DNA of 64,000 nt from Actinomycetota bacterium (GTDB taxonomy: Bacteria; Actinomycetota; Actinomycetes; Actinomycetales; Microbacteriaceae): contig WLDG01000002.1 in NCBI GenBank assembly GCA_009704945.1, positions 22,351 through 86,350 on the forward strand, read 5' to 3'. The position numbers were made by a program, and so were the translations under genes. This document shows positions 16,737 to 30,500 of the stretch, one piece after another. Positions within the stretch are counted from its first letter, which is position 1, and every line of letters begins with the position of its first letter. A model generated the notes under the pieces. It did no database searches and was not told the DNA's origin. It worked only from the letters and a program-made list of their open reading frames with translations.

Positions 16737-16742
16737 TAGACT
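16737..16742 (+). promoter_or_regulatory. -10 box TAGACT, leaderless start of mnmA
   Basis: TAGACT, six bases, then the ATG at 16749. No ribosome site is present in the gap of 21 bases after the desulfurase gene. Confidence 0.5.
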
Positions 16743-16748
16743 ATTCAG

Positions 16749-19947
<3,199 letters not shown>

Positions 19948-19979
19948 ACTGGTCTTTTCGACCAACCCGAAAGATCCAC

Positions 19980-20276
19980 ATGTCTGAAGTAACCCCTGAC
20001 CTGGTGCGACACCTGGCCTCTCTGGCCAGAATTTTGGTCACCGAAGAGGAAGTCCAGAAGCTAACCGGAGAACTTAGCGTGATCGTCGACTCTGTTGCAT
20101 CCGTCAACAAGGCTGTCTCTGGTGATGTTGCTGCGACCAGTCACCCAATTCCAATGAGCAACGTTTTTCGGGAAGACATCGTTTTGCCATCTCTCACTCA
20201 GGCTGAAGCCCTCAGCGCAGCGCCTGATAGCGCAGAAGGTCGTTTCAAGGTTCCGGCCATTTTGGATGAGGAGTAA
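19980..20276 (+). CDS. gatC: Asp/Glu-tRNA amidotransferase subunit C
   Basis: Small 98-residue subunit that holds GatA to GatB in the amidotransferase which converts misacylated Glu-tRNA(Gln) and Asp-tRNA(Asn). Family pattern: [10 protein letters not shown] at 10-19, the [11 protein letters not shown] helix, and a C-terminal [10 protein letters not shown] close to the end, as in GatC. A TAGACT element at 19945-19950 could be the -10 box of a gatCAB promoter with a leader of about 20 bases. The gene is two bases before gatA. Confidence 0.93.
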   Translation: MSEVTPDLVRHLASLARILVTEEEVQKLTGELSVIVDSVASVNKAVSGDVAATSHPIPMSNVFREDIVLPSLTQAEALSAAPDSAEGRFKVPAILDEE

Positions 20277-20278
20277 GC

Positions 20279-21787
20279 GTGAGCGACCTAATCCATAAGA
20301 GCGCTGCTGAGCTAGCCCAGCTAATCAATTCAAAGCAGGTCTCCTCAGTTGAGGTAACGAGCGCCTTCTTCGATCGAAGCGAAAAGCTAAATCACAAGAC
20401 TTTCTCCTACCTACATCTAAATCGCGAAAATGCTCTGGCTGCAGCAAAGCTGGCTGACCAAGCCCTAGCTGCTGGCAAGGTCCACTCCCCATTACATGGA
20501 GTGCCAATTGCAGTGAAAGACGTTCTAGTGACAAAAGACGCACCAACTACTGCTGGTTCAAAAATCCTTGAGGGGTGGATGCCGCAGTATGACGCGACGG
20601 TTGTCGTGAAGCTGCGTGAAGCTGGGTTACCTATTCTTGGCAAAACAAATATGGACGAGTTTGCCATGGGATCTTCGACCGAGTATTCGGCATACGGCCC
20701 ATCTAGAAACCCTTGGGACCTGCAACGAATCCCTGGCGGCTCTGGCGGAGGCTCATCGTCCGCTGTGGCTGGCAGGCTTGCGCCCTTGGCAATTGGTAGT
20801 GACACCGGTGGTTCGATTCGTTATCCAGCTGCAGTAACTGGATCGGTCGGTACCAAACCAACCTACGGCGCAGTTTCTCGTTACGGCGTGATTGCTCTCG
20901 CTTCCTCGCTTGACCAGATTGGTCCTGTTACAAATACTGTGCTTGATGCCGCACTCTTGCAGGATGTAATTAGTGGTCATGATGCGAAAGATTCGACCTC
21001 ATTACCAAACTCTCTTGGTTCAATGGCTGAGGCAGTTCGCAATGCAGACTTCAAGGGACTCAGGGTCGGAGTTGTCAAGCAATTGAGCTCCGATGGTTTC
21101 CAAGCTGGCGTGAGCGAACGATTCCAGGACACCATCAGCAAGTTAACGGCTAATGGTGTCGAAATCGTAGAAGTTGATTGCCCCAGTTTTGAGTATTCAG
21201 TAGCTGCCTACTACCTAATTCTGCCGGCCGAAGCCAGCTCAAATCTTGCCAAGTACGACTCGGTCAGATTTGGAATGCGAATTCTTCCTGAGGGAAATCC
21301 AACCATTGAACGCGTAATGGCTGCCACGCGCGAGGCTGGATTCGGACCCGAAGTTAAGCGAAGAATTATTCTTGGCACCTATGCTCTTTCCTCTGGTTAC
21401 TACGATGCATACTACGGATCGGCTCAGAAAGTAAGAACGCTGATTCAACAGGATTTGGCGAAGGCTTTCGCAAAGGTTGATGTTTTGCTCACACCAACTG
21501 CACCAACCACAGCCTTCAAGATTGGCGAGAAAGTCAATGACCCACTGGCAATGTATTTGAATGACATCGCCACTATCCCAGCCAATCTGGCAGGTATTCC
21601 GGGCATCTCCGTGCCAAATGGATTGGCTAAAGAAGACGGCCTACCATCGGGAGTCCAAATTCTCGCTCCAGCAATGCAGGATGCACAGGCTTATCGCGTT
21701 GCGGCCCTGATTGAGAACCTCTACAAAGCTGAGTGGGGCGATTACCTGATAAGCCAGGCTCCTGATCTGGAGGCACTAAATGTCTAA
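20279..21787 (+). CDS. gatA: Asp/Glu-tRNA amidotransferase subunit A
   Basis: Amidase subunit that releases ammonia from glutamine for the transamidation. At 502 residues it is of normal length. The Ser-cisSer-Lys triad is visible: Lys80 in VPIAVKDVL, Ser155 in PGGSGGGSS and nucleophile Ser179 in [12 protein letters not shown]. It starts with GTG at 20279, two bases after gatC, behind GAGGAG, and its stop overlaps the gatB start by eight bases. Presence of GatCAB implies that glutaminyl-tRNA is made by the indirect route. Confidence 0.97.
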   Translation: MSDLIHKSAAELAQLINSKQVSSVEVTSAFFDRSEKLNHKTFSYLHLNRENALAAAKLADQALAAGKVHSPLHGVPIAVKDVLVTKDAPTTAGSKILEGWMPQYDATVVVKLREAGLPILGKTNMDEFAMGSSTEYSAYGPSRNPWDLQRIPGGSGGGSSSAVAGRLAPLAIGSDTGGSIRYPAAVTGSVGTKPTYGAVSRYGVIALASSLDQIGPVTNTVLDAALLQDVISGHDAKDSTSLPNSLGSMAEAVRNADFKGLRVGVVKQLSSDGFQAGVSERFQDTISKLTANGVEIVEVDCPSFEYSVAAYYLILPAEASSNLAKYDSVRFGMRILPEGNPTIERVMAATREAGFGPEVKRRIILGTYALSSGYYDAYYGSAQKVRTLIQQDLAKAFAKVDVLLTPTAPTTAFKIGEKVNDPLAMYLNDIATIPANLAGIPGISVPNGLAKEDGLPSGVQILAPAMQDAQAYRVAALIENLYKAEWGDYLISQAPDLEALNV

Positions 21788-23279
21788 AGAGCAGCTAATG
21801 CCTTACGAAAAGGCCATCGAACAGTTTGAAGTTGTAATCGGTTTAGAAGTCCATGTTGAACTAAACACCAAGAGCAAGATGTTCTGCGGTTGCAAGAATG
21901 AATTTGGTTCTGAGCCAAACACAAATGTCTGCCCAATTTGCATTGGATTACCCGGGGCCTTGCCCTCGGTGAACAAAAAGGCGGTTGAGTCATCAATTGC
22001 AATCGGCCTTGCCTTGGGTTGCGATATTGCCAAGACCTGCCGTTTTGCAAGGAAAAACTATTTCTATCCAGATCTAGCAAAGAATTTCCAGACCTCTCAA
22101 TACGATGAGCCAATCGCCTTCGGTGGAAAGTTATCAATTGAATTGGCAGACGGCCAGTCCTTCAATGTAGAAATTGAAAGGGCTCACATGGAGGAAGATG
22201 CCGGCAAGCTCACACACGTAGGTGGGTCAACGGGTCGTATCCATGGTGCAGATTTCTCGCTAGTTGACTACAACCGAGCTGGCGTGCCGCTAGTTGAAAT
22301 TGTTACCAAACCAATCTTTGGTGGGGGGGACAAGGCTCCTGAACTCGCAGCTGCTTATGTCAGGGCGATCCGTGAAATCGTGAAAACGATGAATGTCTCT
22401 GATGCTCGCATGGAGCGCGGAAACGTCAGATGCGACGCCAACGTTTCTCTTCGCCCTAAGGGCCAGGAAAAACTGGGCACTAGAACCGAGACCAAAAACG
22501 TCAACTCCATTAGAAGTGTTGAAAGTGCGGTCCGATACGAGATTCAGCGCCAAGCACACATCCTCGCAAATGGTGGAACGATTATTCAGGAAACTCGTCA
22601 CTGGCATGAAGATCGCGGCTACACCTCGAGTGGCCGCGTAAAGTCAGATGCAGAAGATTACCGCTACTTCCCAGAGCCTGATCTGGTTCCAGTGGAACCA
22701 TCGGCGGACTGGGTCGAGAGCATTCGCGCTGCGCTGCCAGAGAATCCAGAAAAACGCAGAAAGCGTCTTTCGGCGGAGTGGGGCTTTAGTGAGCTTGAAT
22801 TCCGCGATGTAGTAAACGCTGATCTGCTCGATGTAATTTATGCAACGGTTGAGGCAGGCGCAAAGCCGCAGGCTGCACGTAAGTGGTGGAGCGGAGAACT
22901 TGCGAGAATTGCTAATGCCGAAAACAAGTCAGTTGAAGAGTTAGCAATTACCCCTGCTCAAGTGGCAGAGATTCAGACTTTGATTGATTCAGGTGAACTA
23001 ACTGATCGCATGGCTCGTGATGTTGTAGCTGGTGTACTAGCAGGTGAAGGTGAGCCGAGAGCAGTTATTGAACAGCGCGGCTTGAAGGTAGTTAGTGACG
23101 AAGGTGCCCTGATCGCTGCTATCGACCTGGCACTTGCAGCCCAACCTGATGTTCTTGAAAAGATTCGTGAAGGAAAACTGCAGGCAGCGGGAGCTGTGAT
23201 TGGTGCAGTCATGAAGGCCATGGGTGGTCAGGCCGATGCAGCCAGAGTCCGAGAATTGGTTTTAGAACGAGCTAAGTAA
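21780..23279 (+). CDS. gatB: Asp/Glu-tRNA amidotransferase subunit B
   Basis: Kinase and tRNA-binding subunit that activates the misacylated aminoacyl group. The 499-residue sequence shows the N-terminal GLEVHVEL, the zinc-site cysteines in [10 protein letters not shown] and [11 protein letters not shown], the [18 protein letters not shown] block, and the helical tail that binds tRNA. The ATG at 21780 follows GGAGG by six bases and overlaps the gatA stop. The gene ends three bases before a tRNA-His gene on the other strand. Confidence 0.97.
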   Translation: MSKEQLMPYEKAIEQFEVVIGLEVHVELNTKSKMFCGCKNEFGSEPNTNVCPICIGLPGALPSVNKKAVESSIAIGLALGCDIAKTCRFARKNYFYPDLAKNFQTSQYDEPIAFGGKLSIELADGQSFNVEIERAHMEEDAGKLTHVGGSTGRIHGADFSLVDYNRAGVPLVEIVTKPIFGGGDKAPELAAAYVRAIREIVKTMNVSDARMERGNVRCDANVSLRPKGQEKLGTRTETKNVNSIRSVESAVRYEIQRQAHILANGGTIIQETRHWHEDRGYTSSGRVKSDAEDYRYFPEPDLVPVEPSADWVESIRAALPENPEKRRKRLSAEWGFSELEFRDVVNADLLDVIYATVEAGAKPQAARKWWSGELARIANAENKSVEELAITPAQVAEIQTLIDSGELTDRMARDVVAGVLAGEGEPRAVIEQRGLKVVSDEGALIAAIDLALAAQPDVLEKIREGKLQAAGAVIGAVMKAMGGQADAARVRELVLERAK

Positions 23280-23281
23280 CT

Positions 23282-23358
23282 TGGGGTGAGTAACGGGACT
23301 TGAACCCGCGGCCCCCTGGACCACAACCAGGTGCTCTACCGACTGAGCTATACCCACC
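23282..23358 (-). tRNA. tRNA-His (GTG)
   Basis: Complete cloverleaf on the minus strand. It begins GGTGGGTA with the extra G-1 that marks tRNA-His; the anticodon arm is CCTGG/CCAGG around TTGTGGT, giving anticodon GTG. The T-arm holds GTTCAAG. The acceptor stem has one G-T pair, the discriminator is C, and CCA is encoded. It lies 22 bases from the end of orn on the same strand. Confidence 0.97.
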
Positions 23359-23380
23359 ATGTCTGGACTAGCCAGAACTC

Positions 23381-23980
23381 CTAGATTGTATCAGCGACTT
23401 TCTTGGCTATTTGCTTTGCCTTATCGCTATCAGGACCGGGCTCAGCCACCAGCACAGCTAAGCGGTAGTAAGCCAATTCCTGGATGGATTCTCTAATGTC
23501 AGCCAGAGCCCGATGAGAGCCATTCTTTTTAGGCAGCTGGAAGTAAACCCTCGGATACCACCGGCGCACCAATTCCTTCAGGGAGCTGACATCTATGTTT
23601 CTGTAGTGGAGAAAAGCGTCCAATTTGGGCATCTGCCGAATAATGAACATTCGATCCGTGCCGATTGAGTTCCCAGCCAAGGGAGCGGTCTTAGGTTCGG
23701 TGATGTAGTTGGACAGATACTGCAGAACCTGCTCTTGGGCGCTTTCTAAGCTGACGCCAGACTCTAATTGGTTCAGTAAACCACTGTCGGTATGCATTTG
23801 TCTTACAAAGTCACCCATATTTGCTAGTGCAGCTGCGCTGGGCTTAATCACTATTTGAATACCATCATCCACTGGCTTGAGCTGATCGTCCGTCACGATA
23901 ACTGCAATTTCGCAAATTTCGTCTTTGTCAAGATCCAGCCCTGTCATCTCGCAGTCAGCCCAAACGATGTAATCCGTCAT
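23381..23980 (-). CDS. orn: Oligoribonuclease
   Basis: Degrades two- to five-base RNA fragments, including pGpG, to mononucleotides. The 199-residue length fits. DEDDh exonuclease motifs: Asp9 and Glu11 in WADCEMTGLD, the GNSIGTDRMFI block with its Asp, and the HRALADI motif with His and Asp. The start ATG at 23980 follows AGGAAG and is only six bases from the stop of the RND permease gene upstream, so they may share a transcript. Confidence 0.96.
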   Translation of the reverse strand: MTDYIVWADCEMTGLDLDKDEICEIAVIVTDDQLKPVDDGIQIVIKPSAAALANMGDFVRQMHTDSGLLNQLESGVSLESAQEQVLQYLSNYITEPKTAPLAGNSIGTDRMFIIRQMPKLDAFLHYRNIDVSSLKELVRRWYPRVYFQLPKKNGSHRALADIRESIQELAYYRLAVLVAEPGPDSDKAKQIAKKVADTI

Positions 23981-23986
23981 TGCTTC

Positions 23987-26900
23987 CTAGTCGTTAGAGT
24001 GACGAGCATTCTTTTGTGCCTTGCGCTGTTGCTTTGCCTCAAGCTTGGCTCGGCGCTTTTGCTCTCTGAGCTCTTTACGCGAAGGTTTCTCATTCTGCTG
24101 AATGATCGGCAATTCACTGGTCAAGAATTCAGGCACCGAACCACCTGCTCTGGCACTGGCTGGTTGGGAGTCAACCGGCTGTTCTGCCCAGCGCATCTGA
24201 CTCTCGTCGTCTAGCGGCATCTCAGTCTCAACCGAAACCTCAGTCCACTGCAACGTTGAGTTCTCAGTGATCACAGTCTCTTCAATAACTGTCACTTTGC
24301 TGGCAGGAGCTGCTACGGCTTCAGAAGATACAGACGCCTGCTTCGGAGCAGCGGTGTCGAGTTTCTTGGCTTTCTTCGCAGCCTTTCTCTGAACTCTCAA
24401 TTCTTTTCTGTCCTTGCGACCTTCAACTAACCAGTAAAGGGTAGGAACCAAAATCAGAGTTAGCAGCGTGGAAGAAAGCAGACCACCAATCACCACAATT
24501 GCTAGTGGCTTAGAGATAAAGCCTGAGTTTCCGGTCAAACCAAAGGCCATTGGCGTAAGAGCCAAAATTGTGGCAAGCGCGGTCATCAGAATTGGGCGCA
24601 GACGCTGTCTGGCTCCATCAAATAGTGAATCAATGACGCTCTTACCCTGCTTACGATATTGGTTAACGAGGTCAATCAGAACAATTGCGTTTGTCACAAC
24701 AATTCCAATCAACATAAGCATTCCAATAAGGGCCGGCACCCCCAGCGCGGTGTCAGTCAGAAGTAACAGACCTAACGCACCGGTGGCAGCAAAAGGAATC
24801 GAAATCAGAAGTAGTAGTGGCTGAATCAAGGAGGAGAATGTTGCAACCATAACGATGTAAACAATCGCCACCGCTGCAAGCAGGGCAAGTCCAAGTTGCG
24901 CAAAGCTCTCTGCTTGGTCAGCCGCAGCACCGCCTACGGTTGCCTCAACACCAATTGGCAATTCAATTTCAGCTAGTCGCTCATTGATTGCCGCTGAAAT
25001 GGCACCTAGATCATCACCCTCTGGAGTGAGTTGTACTTCAGCGGTTCGGTTTCCTCGCTGAGAAGTAATTGAAGTGGGCTTTAGAACCTCATTTACATCA
25101 GCAATCTCTGAAAGACGCACCAATCCTGCAAAGGTTGGAATTCTGATGTCTCTAACCTCTTCAACAGAAGAGGGTGGCTCTGCGCCAGAGATAAATACCT
25201 GGGTGTCTTGCTCTTCAATACGAACAGTGCCAAGCGGGCTTGGTCTGAGCTGGGAAGCAACGATGCCTGTAACTGCTGTTTCAGTTAGCAAGAACCTGGC
25301 GGCAGCTTCACGATCGACAACAATCTCTAGCACTCGCTCATCGGCTTCAAGTGTTGTGCTAATCGCAGTGATGTTCTCTAGGCCTCTCATAGCATCAGCT
25401 ATTTGATCAACGCTTTGCTGTAGCAGTTCTTTATCAGTCGCTGAAACTTCAATATCGATGGTTTCAGAAGAGCCAAACCCACCACCCTGACTGGTAGACA
25501 TCTCGCTGTCTGCCGGGGTGTCGAGGTTTAGCACCTGAGCCTGCAAGTCTTCAAGGTCAGCGCCTTCATCGGCAATAATGCTGAATGCTATGCCGCGGGC
25601 CGCGGCTCCAAAGGCCACACGTCCATCGGCTGCTGAACCAACTGTGGTTTGCACCACATCAATTCCCTCAATTGTTAGCATTTGCTCTTCCATTTGCTGG
25701 GCAGCTGCATCCTGCTCTTCAAAAGTGGTGCCAGTGGGCATGGTCAGTCGAGCAGTGAACTGGTTCGAACCGCCACCATCAATAAAGTTAGTCTTTAGAA
25801 GTGGAACCAGTGAAAATGTGTAGCCGAGAATCAAAACGGCCGCTACTAGAGTCAACCAAGGGTGGCGTGTTGAACCTTTCAGGATGGGCAGGTAGGAGCG
25901 CTGCAGAAGACTCTTCTTTTCCCGCTCTTCCTCGGCAACTCTCTGCTTCTTTTCAAAGTTCTTGGGATCTTGTTCTTTTAGGGCATTTAGTCGCTTTGGC
26001 ATGCGCAGGAACCAGTAGGCGAAGACCGGAACAATGGTCAAGCTGACCAGCAGCGATGCCAGAAGGGCAATTGCGACTGTGAAAGCAAATGGTCGGAATA
26101 GTTCTCCAACCAGTCCATCAACTAGTGCAATCGGCAAGAACACAGCAACCGTGGTAATTGTCGAAGCTGTAATAGCTCCAGCGACTTCCTTAACTGCGGT
26201 CATGATTGCTTTTCGACGCTTTTCACCATAACTGAGGTGTCGATTGATGTTTTCAATAACAACAATCGAGTCATCAACCACTCGACCAATTGAGATTGTC
26301 AAAGCACCCAGGGTCAGCAGGTTTAGCGAGTAATCAGCGACTGACAAACCAATAAAGGTGATTAATACAGAAGTCGGGATCGAGATAGCGGTGATGATTG
26401 TGGACTTGAAGCTCAACAAGAACACCAGGATCACCAGTACTGCCATGCCAAGACCCAGTAAGCCCTCGGTCGTTAGGTCTTTGATTGATTTTTCAATGAA
26501 TGGAGCCTGGTCAAATATTGTTACGACTGTGACATTTCCACCAAGAGCTTCTTCAAGCTCAGGAATTAGATCCTGAACCCCATTCGAAACCGCAACAGAG
26601 TTACCTTCTGGGGTCTTGACGATAGATACGGCTAGGGATTCGTTGCCATTAGTTCGGGCAATAGTTGTGACTGGGGCTTGTTCGTAGGTTACTTCCGCAA
26701 CATCCCCAATGGTTAGAACAGGTGCTGTCGGATTTGGCTGAGTAGGGACCAAGGGTAGATTCTCAAAAAGTTCAACAGTGTCAACTGCGTTACCGACCTG
26801 TACCGACAGGGATCCCTCGGAGTCCGTGATTGAACCGACTGGAAGAACTAGCCCATTGGAATTGATGGCGGTGACTATGTCTCGCTGGGTTAAGCCATTT

Positions 26901-27484
26901 AAGGCCAGGGCTGCCTGATTTAGGGTGAGATTAATTCTCTTCTCTTTAGCTCCGGATACAGCTACTTCTCTAATGCCGTTGACTTTTTGGAACAGAGTAG
27001 GAGCAATCTCTTCAAGCCTCTTTCCGATTCGCTCGTTGTCTCCATTGTTATCGCTAACCGCTAAGACAATGATCGGGACCGAGTCAAAGCTTCCAGAGAT
27101 AATCCTTGGTTCGACATCATCAGGCAAAAGGCCGTCTAGGTCGGTGAGGACACCATTGAGTTTTTCAGTGGCCTCTTCTGAAGTAGTGCCAAATGCGAAG
27201 GAAACTCTAAGAACCGAAAGGCCAGTGGTAGAAGTGACAGTAGTTGATTCGACTCCCTCGAGCCCGATCACTGCTTGCTCGATGGGGGAGGAAACTTGGC
27301 TGTCAACCACTTCAGGAGAAGCTCCGGGATAAGAGGTAACAACTGCTGCGGAAGGGATCTCAATCGATGGAATCAGTTCCTGTTTGAGAGCGCCAACCGA
27401 GATGAAGCCAAAGGCGGCGACTATCAAGGTGACTAGGGCAACGACGGAACGGTTCTTCAAAGAAAGCTTGGCAAGACTGTACAA
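23987..27484 (-). CDS. RND-family efflux permease (AcrB/HAE1-like) with long cytoplasmic tail
   Basis: A 1165-residue proton-driven exporter with the duplicated AcrB layout: one membrane segment near 12-32, a large extracytoplasmic loop, a bundle near 335-505, then a second copy (540-560, 840-1010). The proton-relay pair is in GRVVDDSIVVIENI in TM4. After the last membrane segment there is a tail of about 150 residues, Lys/Arg-rich at both ends with an acidic centre, which makes it longer than the usual ~1030. No membrane-fusion or outer-membrane partner gene is nearby, as expected for a monoderm relative (YerP-like). The TTG start at 27484 stands six bases from GAGG. The substrate is unknown. 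Confidence 0.9.
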   Translation of the reverse strand: MYSLAKLSLKNRSVVALVTLIVAAFGFISVGALKQELIPSIEIPSAAVVTSYPGASPEVVDSQVSSPIEQAVIGLEGVESTTVTSTTGLSVLRVSFAFGTTSEEATEKLNGVLTDLDGLLPDDVEPRIISGSFDSVPIIVLAVSDNNGDNERIGKRLEEIAPTLFQKVNGIREVAVSGAKEKRINLTLNQAALALNGLTQRDIVTAINSNGLVLPVGSITDSEGSLSVQVGNAVDTVELFENLPLVPTQPNPTAPVLTIGDVAEVTYEQAPVTTIARTNGNESLAVSIVKTPEGNSVAVSNGVQDLIPELEEALGGNVTVVTIFDQAPFIEKSIKDLTTEGLLGLGMAVLVILVFLLSFKSTIITAISIPTSVLITFIGLSVADYSLNLLTLGALTISIGRVVDDSIVVIENINRHLSYGEKRRKAIMTAVKEVAGAITASTITTVAVFLPIALVDGLVGELFRPFAFTVAIALLASLLVSLTIVPVFAYWFLRMPKRLNALKEQDPKNFEKKQRVAEEEREKKSLLQRSYLPILKGSTRHPWLTLVAAVLILGYTFSLVPLLKTNFIDGGGSNQFTARLTMPTGTTFEEQDAAAQQMEEQMLTIEGIDVVQTTVGSAADGRVAFGAAARGIAFSIIADEGADLEDLQAQVLNLDTPADSEMSTSQGGGFGSSETIDIEVSATDKELLQQSVDQIADAMRGLENITAISTTLEADERVLEIVVDREAAARFLLTETAVTGIVASQLRPSPLGTVRIEEQDTQVFISGAEPPSSVEEVRDIRIPTFAGLVRLSEIADVNEVLKPTSITSQRGNRTAEVQLTPEGDDLGAISAAINERLAEIELPIGVEATVGGAAADQAESFAQLGLALLAAVAIVYIVMVATFSSLIQPLLLLISIPFAATGALGLLLLTDTALGVPALIGMLMLIGIVVTNAIVLIDLVNQYRKQGKSVIDSLFDGARQRLRPILMTALATILALTPMAFGLTGNSGFISKPLAIVVIGGLLSSTLLTLILVPTLYWLVEGRKDRKELRVQRKAAKKAKKLDTAAPKQASVSSEAVAAPASKVTVIEETVITENSTLQWTEVSVETEMPLDDESQMRWAEQPVDSQPASARAGGSVPEFLTSELPIIQQNEKPSRKELREQKRRAKLEAKQQRKAQKNARHSND

Positions 27485-27506
27485 AATAACCTCTTATTGA
27501 TTTCTA

Positions 27507-27521
27507 GCTGGTTCAACCAGC
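27507..27521. repeat. Short perfect inverted repeat between putA and the RND gene
   Basis: GCTGGT-TCA-ACCAGC, a 6-bp perfect stem in the 88-base gap. No T-run follows on the minus strand, so it is a weak terminator at best; it could be an operator for the RND gene. No assignment possible. Confidence 0.35.
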
Positions 27522-27572
27522 CAAGGAGCCAGAATACTCCCATTGTCCTGGGCTAGGGCTGGGAAATACCGC

Positions 27573-30500
27573 TCAGAGACGCAGAAGCGACAGGTGGCGA
27601 GCTGGATTGCCGAAGCGGTGGGCCGTGATGCTCACGGATTGCTCCTTATAGAAGGGTAAAAGTTCCACAATCCCAGATTCAGTTTGGCTAGAGGTGTAAA
27701 CAGAAACATCAGGATTTGCCAGCTCAGGACTGCTCAGATCCACCGAACCAATAACGCGGACCCTTCTGGGGCGATTCTGCAATGACGCAAGCCAGCTATT
27801 TGAATTCTCAACTTTTACGCCTACTCCAGCTCGTTGAATCACCTTCAAGATCTTCGGAGAGATTTCAGCAACACTAAGCTCCACTTTCCCAATTGCAATT
27901 GCCGTGATGAGAGAGCGCCAAACTTGGTACTCCGTCGCATCTGGTTGAATTCGCAATGAGCAGTCTGAACGGAAGTAACGGAGAAGATTCTTTTCAACGC
28001 TGAGTGCCGATTCATCTTGAACTTTCGAGAAGTATTGCTTTGCTGCTGCGACATCACTCTGGGCAGAACGAACCAGTGATTCAACTTCAAGATCAGTCAG
28101 AGTGGAGGCTGTTGCTATTACGAGCAATTCCTCAATAGCCTTAGAGCCAATTGGCTCTTTGGCAAAATTAGAAGTAGAAGCCCAGTCAGTTAGGCAGAAC
28201 AAATAATTAGGTCCACCAGCCTTGGCAGTTGGACCCACGGCAGACTTCTTCCAACCACCAAATGCCTGTCGTCTGACAATCGCACCGGTTATCCCTCGAT
28301 TGACATAAACATTTCCAGCTTCAACTTCGCTCAGCCATAAATTGATTTCTTCAGGGGATAGAGAATGAATTCCAGCTGTCAATCCATAATCAACTGCATT
28401 CTGAATTTTGATTGCCTGCTTTAAATTTTTGGCAGTCATGATGGCTAAAACTGGACCAAAATACTCTGTCTTGTGTGAGGTTGAAGCAAATCGAACTCGG
28501 TCACGAACTCCTGGCGACCAAAGTTTTCCATCCTCACTTAGCTGCTGGGGTTTGATGAACCACTTTTCACCTTTATCCAAGCGGGTGAGACCATGCAGGA
28601 GTTTTTCATTAGGCGCGTCGATAATTGGCCCCATTTGAGCGGCCGGATTGTTCGGAAAATCCACCGTTAGTGATTCAACGGCGTCCCTCAATTGACTACG
28701 GAAGCGCTTTGACTTAGCAACGGAACCAACCAAGATGGCAACGGAACTAGCCGAGCATTTCTGTCCTGCATGACCAAAAGCAGAGTAGGCAATGTCTTTT
28801 GCCGCCAGATCTAAGTCAGCGTGAGGGGTAACGATAATCGCATTTTTACCGCTCGTTTCCGCCAAAATCCTGAGCGAAGGGTTGAACTGTTTGAACAGCT
28901 GAGCTGTTTCATAGCCGCCGGTGAGAATGACTTGATCAACTTTGGGGTGAGAGATCAGCTGCTTGCCCAGTACTTTCTCCCCAATGTGAATAGGAGTTAG
29001 GACGCCAGAGGGCAAGACTTCCAACATCAGGGCCGCCAGAACAGCACCACATCTGCTTGCCGGACCAGCGGGTTTAAAAACAACCGCTGAGCCGGTCGCC
29101 AGGGCTGCCAAGATTCCACCGGCTGGAATTGCAATTGGAAAATTCCAAGGTGGCGTAACCACAGTTAGTTTTCTAGGTACAGCTATAGCGCCAGGTAGCG
29201 CGCCAAGGCGGAGAGTTTGTTGCGCGTAGTAGTTTGCGAAATCGATTGCCTCGGAAACTTCAGTGTCTATCTGGTCGATAGTCTTGCCAGCTTCCGACAT
29301 GGCAACTTCAATCAAGTACTCGCGGTTTTTTTCGAGGACTACAGCAACTCGCAGCAATAACTCAGAGCGCTCTATCAGGCTGAGCTTGCTCCATGCCTGC
29401 TGGGCAATTAGAGCAATGTCAATGACCTGGTCTAGCGTCACCGCGTCATCAATAGTGTTGTCTGTTACAAGATCTTCGCCAATAGCGGAGTCAGCCAGTC
29501 GCCTAAAGATTGTCTTGGCCCATTCGCGATTCTCAGGAATGGCTGGATCCGTATCTGGTGCGTTAGTAAAGGGCCCTTCAAGGATTTCTGCAGCCTGCAA
29601 CTGGCGATTTTGAAGTCGGTTAGGAATTGGCACATCTGTATCAAGTAGCGCTATCGAGCTTTTGAACCTTTGAACTTCTAGCTCGAAATACTCTTCAGAG
29701 TCGAGTTGGAATGCGCTGGATAGGAAGTTGTCTTTAGTTGCACCCTCTTCGAGTCTTCGAATCAGATAGGCAATGGCAACGTCGAATTCTTTGGGATACA
29801 CGATTGGCGTATATAAAACCAGTTTGCCGACTGTGTCACTAATCACTTTGGCTTGGTTAGGAGCCATCCCCAGCAGCATTTCAAAATCGAGACCCTCTTG
29901 CGCTCCGCGCTGAGAAGCCAGCAGCCAAGACCAAGCCAGATCAAACAAGTTGTGACCTGCTACACCTATTTTTACATTCTTCACTCTGTTTTCGGTGAGC
30001 GCATAGTTCAGAACTCGCTTGTAGTTGGCGTCTGCTTCTGCCTTTGAAGAAACAGTAGCCATCGGCCAACCGTGAAGTTCGGAATCAACTCTTTCCATGG
30101 GGAGATTAGCTCCCTTGACCACTCTCACCTTAATTGGGGCGCCACCTTGCAGAACACGTAGCTCTGCCCACTGCTGAAGGTTGATCATCGCTCTCAGTGC
30201 ATCCGGCAGGTAAGCCTGCAAAACAATGCCAGCTGTCAGTTTCTTGAATTGAGGCTTTTGAAGAATTGACTTGAATACAGCAATTGTGAGATCTAGGTCT
30301 CGATATTCTTCCATGTCAAGGTTTATGAACTTGTTTGGGGTTGCTGAGTTTGCAATTTCATACAGAGGAGTAAGTCTCTCAACAACTTCCTCGACAGCCT
30401 GATCGAATGCCCATGGTGAATTGGGGGAAACGATAGCTGAAACTTTGACTGAGATGTATTCGGTTTCTTTTCGGCTAAGTATTTCCTGCACTGAGCTCAG

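Noticed and set aside
24468..27332. Several plus-strand frames across the RND gene
   Set aside because: All are antisense shadows with Ser/Thr/Pro-rich composition and no domain; the minus-strand frame is continuous and has the AcrB-type motifs.
27507..27521. Terminator for putA at the GCTGGT/ACCAGC hairpin
   Set aside because: Only six pairs and no T-run on the minus strand; kept as a repeat only.
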